A DNA stretch of 64,000 nt from Corydoras sp. C115 (lineage: Eukaryota > Chordata > Actinopteri > Siluriformes > Callichthyidae). The position numbers and the translations under genes were made by a program. Below the pieces are notes generated by a model. It had not been told where the DNA came from. It worked only from the letters and a program-made list of their open reading frames with translations, and did no database searches. Location: assembly GCA_019802505.1 (NCBI GenBank), contig JAFMOC010000108.1:62001-126000 (forward strand), in the 5' to 3' direction. Below, piece by piece: positions 55,806-64,000 of the stretch; position 1 is the first letter of the stretch, and each line of letters starts with the position of its first letter.

Positions 55806-56282
55806 CCGCACACCCCGCCGCCAGGGGGCGTCCGCCTCGCCACGCCGCCAGGGGGCGTCCGCCTCGCCACGCCGCCAGGGGGCGTCCGCCTCGCCACGCC
55901 GCCAGGGGGCGTCCTCCGGACCACGCCGCCCGTGGGCGTCCACCTGACCCCGCAGCAAGAGGGCGGGGCCCATTCCTCGCCCAACGTGGGCGGCCACCGG
56001 ACCACGCAGCTAGAAGGCGTGGCCCTGTCCTGATCCGCCACGGGCGTCCACCTGACCTCGCAGCCGGAGGGCGTCCGCAGCTCCGCGTCGGCAGACGGCG
56101 CTTTCCTCACCGCGCCCGCAGAGGGCGTCCACCCCGACACAGAACTTATGGACGTGTCACACGCCTCCCCCGCAGAGGGCGTCCACCCTCGGACGCGGAC
56201 GACCCCTCCCACCCCCCCAGGACTGTTTTTTGGGTTGTCTTGGTCGCGTCCCCTCGTTACGCGACCGTAAGGGCGGGGGTAG
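55806..56282 (+). repeat. End of E3 internal region: 27-bp units, stem-loop and polypurine tract
   Basis: Four 27-bp units (about 55806-55915) are followed by less regular 'agggcgtccacc' repeats. A perfect 8-bp stem with a 9-base loop (56242-56266, GGTCGCGT/ACGCGACC) precedes the purine tract 'aagggcgggggtag' that ends at the LTR start (56283). The same arrangement lies at 53948-53988. Confidence 0.75.
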
Positions 56283-56656
56283 TGTAACGGGTGCCTAGGG
56301 CACCCGTTTCCCGGCCGTTGTGTGTTTTTGGGTTCTGTGTTTGTGTTCCTGTGTTTAGTTAATTAGCTGTCTCGTGTAGGTCTTTTAGTTAATTAGCTTC
56401 GCGGGTTCGTTGGGTGGTTTTGTGCACGTGGTGGGATATGTCAGGGTATTTAGTTCCGGGGTTTCATGTCTTCCGGGCGCGTCTTTGTTTTATGTTACAC
56501 TGTCCTTTTCCTGTGTGTTTGGTGTTTGGGCACCGTAATAAAATATTCTCTATTCGTTCTACCTGCGTGCCTGGCTCCCTTCTGCGCGTTAGAGCGCCGC
56601 GGCGCTGCGCCGTATTTGCGCAGCCGCGTTTAAATCCCAGGTGGACCGTTGTGACA
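56283..56656 (+). repeat. 3' LTR of E3 (374 bp)
   Basis: It starts TGTAACGGGTGCCTAGGGC with an intact palindrome whose arms both carry a change relative to the other families (CGGGTGCC and GGCACCCG). 'agttaattagct' at 56357 and 56387. Ends GTGACA, followed by AGGAC. Confidence 0.9.
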
Positions 56657-57696
56657 AGGACCCTGATTTCAAGCATTTTCTAAAAGTGCTAGACAATTAA
56701 AAAATATGATGCTCCAGACTCTGACACTCTGACACTCTGACACACTGCTGTACTGCCCCGAACCACGAGGTTCATACCGCAGTGTGAACCAAACCGTGAC
56801 TTTTGTGTACCGTTACAATCCTAGTAGAAAGATCGATAGACTAATAGAAATAGAAATTAATTTTGTGTATGGCCAACCTACAAAAACAGTCTATGGGTCC
56901 ACCGTTCAAAATTGCTTTTATCTGAGACATATAGACATCTGGATGACCTGCCCTAAAGACATTAAAAGAGTGAACACAAGAACAGGATGCACAGTGTAGC
57001 AGATGGTGTGGGCAAGACCAGAATAAACTTAATGAGACAGAAAACTACAAATAATATTCCATAAAATGTGTTACAATACACATAGTCAAGAGATATCTAA
57101 AAATACTAAAAGTTTGAAGTATTGACTGCAAACAGGACAATGTATGACTGCATATTTAGGATTTTTAGGGTCATAAGGACTTGGAGATTATTTATTTAAA
57201 TAACCTGCAATTATTTTAGCAGAATTGTAGGTGTTGGATGTGTTTAGATTAAAAGCTGTATCACAAAGCTTAGCTTGCATCCTTGGTAGCCTGCATTGCT
57301 TGGCTACTATGTCATTGAATGCTTTAAAAAATAAAGAAATAAAGGATTATTTATATACAGGCTAAAAATTCAGTCTTGATTCAGTGAGATTTCAAGGACT
57401 TTTTATGTATATTCTTCAGTGGGCCTTCAGTGGGCCTTTAGTTATTCATGATTTTGAAACACTTATGATGTGTGAAGAAAACATCATCATTTAAATGTTG
57501 ACAGTGAAATTCTATGTAAAATGAAAAAGTATTGTGGAACATGAAAAGTGTGAGTCACCACTCACCTTCTTTAGAGTGTCCCCAAGTGTAAAAATCTACA
57601 CATATAAGAAGAGTATTCATATAAAATCATGTATCGAGGACACGTCCTATTAGGGATGTAATATACCTGTGCCTAAATTTTGTAATGATGCCATTG
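56657..57696. other. Unannotated DNA
   Basis: Only short frames. No repeat that I can name. Confidence 0.35.
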
Positions 57697-58450
57697 CTAA
57701 CATTCATTCATCCACTATCCTCTGCTTAATCCTCTATTAGGGTCGTGGGGTTTGGGGTGTACACATGCCCATTCAGAGGAGAAGGTTTTAGGGACTGAGC
57801 AGATGCACACAAGACAGGGCGCCAATCTTTCGCTGGGAACACACTTACTCACACAGACACAAACACACTCTGTATGGGGCAATTTAGATCATTCACACTG
57901 AATACATGTTTTTGGACTGTGGGAGGAAACCACTAAGTCATATGCCGCCCCATTGCTAAAACTGGCTTCTAAAATATGTGAGTTATTGTTATTTTTATTA
58001 TGTTAGTGGTTTTAGTTAACTGTTGATTAGACTTTCTACTCATATAATTCTTTTGTTGCCTTTTATGATTCCTAAATTTTATTCATTCATTTATTTATTA
58101 TTTTCTGCTTCATCATCTACTAGGGTTACAGGGGGGGTTCCCTATGACAATCCAGGGGAGAACCTTTTGGGCACTGGGCAGATACACACAGGGCGCCAAT
58201 CTATCGCTGGGGACTCTTACTCACACAGACACAAACACACACTATATGGGGCAATTTACCTTGAATCCATGTTTTTGAATTGTGGGAGGAAATCACTAAG
58301 CTACAATTCCGCCCTCTTGCTAAAAATTGCTTCAACGATATGTAAGTTATCGTTGTTTTTATAATGTTAGAAGCTTTAATGAATTTTTTTATTAATCTTT
58401 ATACTTATACACTTATTTTATCATGCTTATGAATTGTTGTCATTTATGAA
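57697..58450. repeat. Diverged tandem duplication including a deleted Mermaid SINE
   Basis: Both units (57697-58078 and 58079-58450) contain a minus-strand Mermaid with the same deletion (the segment after 'tgggaggaaa' jumps to the 'cactaag' of the head). Both are followed by similar unique flank ('tgctaaaa', 'atgtgagttat'/'atgtaagttat'). Shared deletion and shared flank show a duplication of about 380 bp rather than two insertions. Confidence 0.8.
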
Positions 58451-58732
58451 TTCATAAGGGTTAAAGTATTCATCACTGTACAAAACATACACATACATGT
58501 ATACAAAAACAAGTGTATAGGCCCTGATATTGGTGTAAAAACTGTAAAAATTGGATTACTGTTTCATAAATAAAACAGCAAAAGCATTAGTCTACTCAAA
58601 ATATCATGATGTCATTAGGATGTTGTAACTTTCCAGTAATTCATATATTATTAGATAGTGATCTTAAAATAGTGTATGTGACAATGTCTAAATTATTAAT
58701 AATAATAGAAATCAAATTCTAACCACAGTGTG

Positions 58733-59191
58733 TGTCACAGGTGCCTATGGCACCTGTCCCTCGTTTATGTCCTTAATTGTTTCTGTTGGGTGATTGGTTT
58801 GTTTTGTTCACGTGTTTAGTTCCTTTTGTATTTATTCTGAGTTTTCCTTCTCTTTGGCGCACGTCTTTATTTTGTGGTTCTATACCCAATGTTATGTTGT
58901 TCTGTTTGTTCCCCATTTTCGTTGGTGTCCCGTCACCAATTTTTATTAAATTGTACCTTTTGGATTTTATCCCGGTGTCTTGGACTCTCCTTCCGCGTAA
59001 AACCACGGTACGGCGCTGCGCACCTTCTCCGCGTGGGTCGTGTACCGTGGGGGCGTTCGCCGTGGACCGACGCACGTAATTTTCCCCGCGTGGTCGGTAC
59101 CCGGGAGCGCTCACTAGGCGCGAGCGGCTGAATGCAGCCATATCTCCGCGTTAGCCGCCCCCCTCCCGGGGAAAAACGGACATTCATGACA
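58733..59191 (+). repeat. Solo LTR of the E1 (TRIM-like) family
   Basis: 459 bp, starting TGTCACAGGTGCCTATGGC and ending ATTCATGACA, matching both E1 LTRs. The 5-bp target duplication GTGTG is exact (58728-58732 and 59192-59196). AATAAA-type signal is replaced by 'attaaattgtacc' at about 58944. Confidence 0.9.
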
Positions 59192-59640
59192 GTGTGGTAA
59201 TTACAATAAATTTTATTTTTCTTTAACTTTACGATGTTTAAATCACATATTGTTACCCCAACAACAGGTGGCAGAAAAATATCATAAAGGCAGTCTGAAT
59301 TATACAAGGAAAAATTAATTTTACAGCATTGATAGAGCATGTTCATTTGATAAAGAGCAAGAAATGCAAAGGCACTAAGAACAAGCAAAATAGATTTTTA
59401 TTTTAAACCACCCCTATATTGTGTTAAATTACTTAATAAATAAATAAATTAATTAAAATTGGCAATTTATCCATAGAAAACAAACTTTATTAATTACCAC
59501 TAATTATTTAAAAAAATTGTGTTGTCATCGACGATGAACAATTGATGAACAAAAATTCCGCTTAATCAGATAACGGGAAGTGGGTGAAATAGCATTTGCA
59601 AACTATTTCACACAGACCCACAAACAGATGAAGCTAATAT
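59192..59640. other. AT-rich DNA without a recognisable gene
   Basis: Nothing supported. Confidence 0.4.
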
Positions 59641-59641
59641 A

Positions 59642-59645
59642 GGGG

Positions 59646-59690
<45 letters not shown>

Positions 59691-59812
59691 TAGAAGGCGA
59701 AATACTGTCTACACTTAGCAGACATTTTTATCCAAAGCAACACCACAAGTCAGTAGTTAAGGAAAAAACAGCTACACTGTAATATAATTAAACCTGATCA
59801 TTATCAGATCTG
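59642..59812 (-). repeat. (AAT)n microsatellite and L2 3' fragment
   Basis: AAT repeats at 59649-59688, then a short unique stretch, then the L2 tail ('ttagcagacatttttatcca') in minus orientation to about 59812. Includes the 44-bp match to 54762-54805. Confidence 0.75.
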
Positions 59813-59879
59813 GGATCAAAAAGCTGAGGCAATGACAAATGATATAACAGTAAAACAAATTAATATAAATGATCCAATC

Positions 59880-60014
59880 ATTCATTTATTATCTTCCTCT
59901 AAATTCTGTATTAAGGTTGAGCGGGGGAACCATGCCCATCCAGGAGAGATCGTTTCGGGTAGTGAGCAGATACACTTAGGACAGGTTGCCAATCAATCGC
60001 TGGGCACTCACATA

Positions 60015-60053
<39 letters not shown>
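59880..60053 (-). repeat. Mermaid SINE 3' half ending in a CA microsatellite
   Basis: Tail at 59880, body to about 60018, then an AC run to 60053. The head half is missing. Confidence 0.7.
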
Positions 60054-60056
<3 letters not shown>

Positions 60057-60489
60057 TCCTGACCAGACACAGTCAGGTGGGAACCACCCCATTTGAAGGG
60101 GCTACTGACAAGGTGAAATATGATCTGTGTTCAGTAAGATCCAATTTCAACATCTATCACTTGAAAACACAAGAATTAGTAATGTAGGACAGACCTGACA
60201 TGTTATATTGGGGTGAGGACCCTGTCAGGTCAGTGGGGAGCACTTTTTAAAAACATCTGTAATTTTTTAAAGGAATAAATTGAATTAAACACATAATTAC
60301 TACTAGCACACAGTTTTAATTATTTATTTTAAGGTCAGGTTTTCATAATCAAGATCAAGTTAAAAAAAGGTGACAACAATGATACACAAAAGCTCTTATA
60401 TTCTTTTTGTCATTTTTTATTTTAAAAGCAGTTTTTTTTTTTTTTTGCGATTTCTGACATAAAACTTAATTGCTTTTCAGTCTCTAGAT

Positions 60490-61311
60490 TCAAGTGCTAG
60501 TGGAGATGACTAGGATTAGTAAAGTAGGAATCACATTGCTACCTGAAGATGTTGAAGGAGATGGAGGTGGCATATTATATTGTTCTGCTTCATCATCACT
60601 TTCCTCGCTTTCACTGTCTAGGTTAATCAGCTCTAAAGAAAAATAAAGTAAAAATACATTTATTTTCACCAATAAGGATTGCAAGTGTACTTACCATTAG
60701 GTTCAATATTTATGTCTTCAAGGTTTCTGGATGCAATCATTTCCGGTGTGAAGAAAATGGGTACTTTTCTGTCAAGTTTTCCTCTAATTTCAATTAATTG
60801 GAAATGCTTGCATAACTTCTTTTCCACTTCAGATAATGCATCCACAATATCACAATGTACATGGGATGTTTTTCTGAGTAGATATGAATTGAGTCTCATT
60901 TTGGAAACTTCCCTTGCCCTTCTTCAATTAAAAAGTACCACTTTACACAAAGTAACTTTAGCAAGATTGGACCAGTTTTTCAGATTTTTTCCCCCCAACA
61001 TTAGTTTGCTTTGGAACGCTTTTCTTTTTGCATCAAGACGTAAATGCATTTTCAAGGTCATCCTCCTTAAGACCACAGGTATCTTTCACAGCTTGAATCA
61101 AATGATGAAAATTTGCAGGAATAAAAAAAAAAATCTCCAATTCTTTGTAGGTTACCTGCATTTCTTCCAAGACAAAGTAACCTTGCAGCTTCTTGCATTT
61201 TTTTGTCTTATATAATTGTGCCACTACCAAGTTTGTTGTAGAGGTGTTGTCCAAATTTAATGATGCATGATAAAGCCTCAGTTTTAATGTTAAAATACAC
61301 AGATTAAACAT
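60490..61311 (-). pseudogene. Remnant of an intron-containing protein gene, family uncertain
   Basis: The minus strand carries ordered coding pieces. The first is 61311-61033 ('EMQVTYKELEIFFFIPANF'). The second is a frame through about 60960-60694 with 'KVVLFNWRRAREVSKMRLN', 'DALSEVEKKLCKHFQLIEI' and 'RKVPIFFTPEM'. The third is an acidic end ('DSESEESDDEAEQY', 60630-60490). Piece two ends at a strong donor (ATG|GTAAGTAC at 60694/60693). A pyrimidine-rich acceptor ending in TTTCTTTAG lies at about 60634, giving a mini-intron of about 60 bp. The 'FNRRR.GEVSKM' and 'RGK..RKVP.LLTP' type motifs remind me of a fish multigene family of uncharacterised proteins with a tyrosine-recombinase-like fold (Crypton-related). 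That link is from memory. Stops and frame shifts between pieces suggest a pseudogene. Confidence 0.4.
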
Positions 61312-61466
61312 TTCACCAGCCTATAATTGCAGTGCTGATGTGTTATGTGTTAGAAGCAAGATATGGAGATAAAATTACGTTTTGCGCCATGCTCCAACAA
61401 TGAGAAAAATTCTCCTTCTTCTTCATGAACTCTGGGGTCACACTTTAACACACTACCAATACACCA

Positions 61467-61813
61467 TTAATTCATTCATTACCTCCCACTTTATCCTCTA
61501 TTAGGGTCGCGGGGGGGTTCCCCATGCCCATCCAGGGGAAAACGACTCAGGCGCTGGGCAGATAGACCCAGGACAGGGCGCCAATCCATCGCTGGGCACA
61601 CACTCACTCACACATACACACTCTATATGGGGCAATTTTGAGAATTCAATTGACTTGATCCATGTTTTTGGACTGTGGGAGGAAACCGGAGAACCCGGAG
61701 GAAACCCACGCAGACGCGGGGAGAACATGGAAACTCCACCCAGATGGGGATTCGAACCGGGAATCCCTAGTGCTGCGAGGCGAACGTGCTAACCACTAAG
61801 CCACCGTGCCGCC
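61467..61813 (-). repeat. Full-length Mermaid/DANA-type SINE with target duplication
   Basis: The best preserved copy in the window: tail at 61467, body, then tRNA-like head ending at 61813 ('aagccaccgtgccgcc'). Flanking direct repeats ACCAATACACCA (61455-61466 and 61814-61825) are exact over 12 bp, with near-identity beyond. Confidence 0.92.
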
Positions 61814-62026
61814 ACCAATACACCAATAAACTTTAATTGTACACAATAATTTGGCTAAATTCTTAGCCAAATTGGAGTGATATAGTAAATGTAGCCACCA
61901 TTGTTTATGAGGGATTATAGTAGATATGGTAACCACTGTATATAAGGGATTATATTTGTGACATGTTACGACGGGGCGCGCTGCCCGGAAAATGGCGGGC
62001 AGCGTCTTACAGCGTCTTACAAAGCG

Positions 62027-62171
62027 AGAACAGGGTTTGGACAGCATGGAGCAATGAGGGTTAAGGGCCTTGATCAAGGACCCACATTGGTAATTTTGGT
62101 GGACCTGGGATTTGAACCCACAACCTGCAGATTAATAGCCCAATACCCGAACCACTGAGCTACCACACCCT
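62027..62171 (-). repeat. tRNA-derived SINE head and body
   Basis: On minus it starts with 'ggtgtggtagctcagtggtt' (A-box-like) and has 'gggttcaaatccc' (B-box) about 50 bases on, as in a tRNA gene promoter. The body is shared with 311-520 and 11541-11770. The L2-like tail is missing. It is not a functional tRNA, since no cloverleaf is completed. Confidence 0.75.
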
Positions 62172-62645
62172 TATTTAACAAAAAATTAAACTAATAAACA
62201 GGATTGAAAAGTGCTGACTAATGGGGAGGCATCTAGGAGCTGCACCCAGCAGCTAAAGCGATACTAATAAAGCAGATCTGGATACGGGAGATAGATGAAA
62301 AACAATAAAAATTGTAAGGGATCTGAGGAAGTGCGATAGTTACTGTAAGACAACAACAACCTGACACACAAAATACTACAGGGGTAGAGAGAAAGGATCA
62401 AGATAAAGGAAGCAGTAAGTGAATCAGGTGCAGAGGGGAGTGGCTGACAGCTAACTAAGTGAACCCATGGGAGATTAGTAGATGAACTGGTGCAGCGTGG
62501 GTGTGTGCGTAAAGGCATAAGATCAGCAGTACTAACAACCAATTACAGATTTAAGTTGTTATAGCATATTACTATACTATATATATTACTAGCATATTTT
62601 ATTTTCTGAGGATGTGTTTGGCAAAATACACATGTTTAGTTAACG
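62172..62645. other. Unannotated DNA
   Basis: No supported feature. Confidence 0.35.
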
Positions 62646-63001
62646 TGTAACAGGTGCCTAGGGCACCTGTCACCTGTTCTGTGTCTTCCTTTTGTTCTAT
62701 TGAGTTAATTAACGTTCATTTGTCATTAGTTTAGTTAATTAACTCTGTCTTGTCATTGGTTTGTTTTGTGCACATGGTCGGGTGTCGTTTTGTATTTATT
62801 TCCGGTGTTTCTCGTCCTCGGTGCTCGTCGTTTTGTTTTATGTCACTTGTCAGTTTGTACCTCTTTGCTTTGGTGTCACTACACCTTTAAATAAATTGTT
62901 ATTCTGCTACCTGCGTGCCTGGCTCCCTTCAGCGTGTGTAAACGCGGCGGTCTGCGCTTCCTATGCGCAGCCGCTTTATCCCGAGGTAGACGAGTCTGAC
63001 A
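62646..63001 (+). repeat. 5' LTR of E4 (356 bp)
   Basis: Starts TGTAACAGGTGCCTAGGGC with the complete palindrome, GTTAATTAAC at 62704 and 62734, AATAAA-type signal at about 62891, end GTCTGACA. Confidence 0.9.
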
Positions 63002-63174
63002 GAACGACGAGCCAGTCAAATTGGGGAGTCCAGAGCCCAGGTAAGCTATTTTCTAAATTTTTCTTTGCGGGGGCCGTGTAACCTCGTATTCGCGGTGCGT
63101 TTCGCCGTGTCCGTGAGTGCGCCGCTATGCGCAGCCCACCGTCCCGGAGCCGTAAGGATGGCTCGATCAGAGAG

Positions 63175-63375
63175 ATGTCGGAGTATTATGACTCCGATGA
63201 TGAGTGGATGTGGAGGTATGGGTACGAGGCGCTCTGCGCGGAGGAAGGTCTGGATCTGGTTCAGATATCCGATGACGAGGCGGGCTAGTCGTACCTGTAT
63301 GGGCATATTCTGCCCTTACGAACCCTCCTCAACTCTGAGGAGTTCTGGACGGACGCTCCGGTCCAGCTTGTTAAA
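63175..63375 (+). pseudogene. Acidic-module ORF of E4, one stop
   Basis: ATG at 63175 (MSEYYDSDDEWMWRYGYEAL). A TAG at codon 38 (63286-63288) replaces the GAG/GAA codon of E2 and E3. Downstream the frame continues with 'YLYGHILPLRTLLNSEEFW' and a basic stretch ('ARSRGRARR'). The hydrophobic segment 'MSVFLCLGIAGGVYLYC' (63450-63500) and the repeat-coding part follow in another frame, as expected if an intron or a frame shift separates them. Confidence 0.6.
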
Positions 63376-63440
63376 CCCCCCATGGCGAGATCCAGAGGCA
63401 GAGCACGCCGTCTGTCTCGTGTGTCCAGTCCGTCTTTCCT

Positions 63441-64000
63441 GTGTCAGATATGTCCGTGTTTTTGTGTTTGGGCATTGCGGGGGGGGTGTATTTGTACTGT
63501 GTGCAGGATGCCGATCCCGAGGCGCAGGTACACCCAGCGAACGTGCCGGCGGAGGTTCACCCAGCGGGCAAACCCGCCGAGGTCCTGCCAACATGCGTGC
63601 CCGCCAAGGTCCTGCCAGCGTGCGTGCCTGCCAAGGTCCTGCCAGCGTGCGTGCCCGCTGAGGTCCAGCCAGCGTGCGTGCCCGCCAAGGTCCTGCCAGC
63701 ATGCGTGCCCGCCAAGGTCCTGCCAGCATGCGTGCCCGCCAAGGTCCTGCTAGCGTGCGAACCCAACGAGGTCGCGTCACGCCGCCCGTCCCGCAGTCCA
63801 GGGGCGTCACACCGCCCGTCCCGAAGTCCAGGGGCGTCACGCCGCCCAGCCCGAGGTCCAGGAGCGTCACGCCGCTTAGCCCGAGGTCCAGGGGCGTCAC
63901 GCCACCCAGCCCGAGGTCCAGGGGCCGCACGCCGCCCATCCCGAGGTCCATGGGCCGCACGCCGCCCAGCCTGAGCAGCAGGGACCGCACGCCGCCCAGC
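63441..64000 (+). CDS. Repeat-coding part of E4
   Basis: The frame from 63441 is open to about 63974. A hydrophobic segment ends at a possible splice acceptor ('tactgtgtgcag' then GATG, 63495-63510). Nine 9-residue units of PACVPAKVL type follow (about 63534-63766), then 10-residue units of SPGASRRPAR type (30-bp units from about 63775 to the window end). Unknown function. It is homologous in layout to 54848-55787. Confidence 0.4.

Larger units (their letters stand above)
53823..56656 (+). mobile_element. Unrecognised LTR element E3: tail - LTR - internal - LTR
   Basis: 53823-53988 repeats the end of the internal region (as in 56121-56282, apparently identical). It precedes the first LTR (53989-54340); then come the internal region and the second LTR (56283-56656). 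The element is thus a partial tandem in which two elements share an LTR, as produced by unequal recombination. By eye the two LTRs differ by three substitutions and one 22-bp deletion, so the insertion is recent. No pol domains. Confidence 0.85.
62646..64000 (+). mobile_element. LTR element E4 of the E2/E3 group, cut by the window end
   Basis: 5' LTR, leader with splice donor, acidic-module ORF, 27-bp array and the start of a 30-bp array that reaches the last base. It confirms the order seen in E2 and E3 in an independent insertion without nested elements. The 3' half lies outside. Confidence 0.85.

Noticed and set aside
54761..56212. 483-codon open frame on the minus strand
   Set aside because: It is antisense to the E3 repeat arrays. 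With unit lengths of 27 and 30 bp and GC-rich content, a stop-free unit makes all copies stop-free in several frames on both strands. It lacks the acidic module and lies against the LTR direction.
58773..59388. Frames of 85-151 codons in the solo LTR
   Set aside because: They lie in LTR sequence also found in E1 in different frames; no conservation of the translation.
61750..61813. Possible tRNA genes in Mermaid and other SINE heads
   Set aside because: A- and B-box-like motifs are present but the sequences do not fold into a full cloverleaf and continue into SINE bodies.

Overview
This window looks like an intergenic, transposon-dense stretch of a teleost fish chromosome. The evidence is indirect: L2-type LINE 3' ends, tRNA-derived SINEs of the DANA/Mermaid type, Tc1/mariner and hAT DNA transposons, sushi-like Ty3/gypsy elements with chromodomains, long CA, TA and AAT microsatellites, and no bacterial gene structure. 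I found no intact host gene. The best host-like leftovers are a CpG-rich promoter-like patch near 14.6-15.1 kb and a decayed, apparently intron-containing gene remnant at 60.5-61.3 kb (minus strand). Family names rest on recognised motifs, not on database searches.

Layout. 0-20 kb: AT-rich DNA with L2 3' fragments, Mermaid SINEs, and a degenerate Tc1-like transposase (minus) split by a hAT element at 4804-6137 with a perfect 8-bp target duplication; a 411-bp hAT MITE lies at 19422-19832. 20.1-25.0 kb: a sushi-like chromodomain Ty3/gypsy element (target duplication AGATT) whose 5' LTR carries a 996-bp hAT with a BED-finger remnant. 25.7-28.8 kb: a long but broken L2 LINE (minus) with a second LINE inserted in opposite orientation. 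33.6-35.0 kb: two tandem units of about 680 bp. 35.0-37.8 kb: a third Ty3/gypsy element (minus), 3' truncated. 40.3-44.8 kb: a second copy of the 20-kb element, inserted inside a Mermaid SINE (target duplication CCCGG). All three gypsy copies have internal deletions covering different parts of pol.

49-57 kb, 58.7-59.2 kb and 62.6-64 kb form the most unusual part: a nest of related LTR elements that I do not recognise. They carry no reverse transcriptase or integrase. They share (a) LTRs that begin with a 19-bp palindrome, (b) a leader with a consensus-like splice donor, (c) an ORF starting with a conserved acidic module of about 70 residues (three copies in the window), (d) GC-rich coding tandem repeats of 27 and 30 bp, and (e) a stem-loop just before the polypurine tract. 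Two further members are a TRIM-like element with almost no internal region, which sits inside the LTR of another member, and solo LTRs with perfect 5-bp target duplications. This looks like a non-autonomous LTR retrotransposon lineage with its own unknown protein, and it is my main candidate for an undescribed system.

How the parts relate: nothing here forms a pathway. The window is a record of successive insertions. The orders that can be read are: Tc1-like before hAT; gypsy 5' LTR before hAT; Mermaid before gypsy copy 2; LINE-like repeat before Mermaid; L2 before the second LINE; the 49-53 kb element before the TRIM; and a LINE before a solo LTR.
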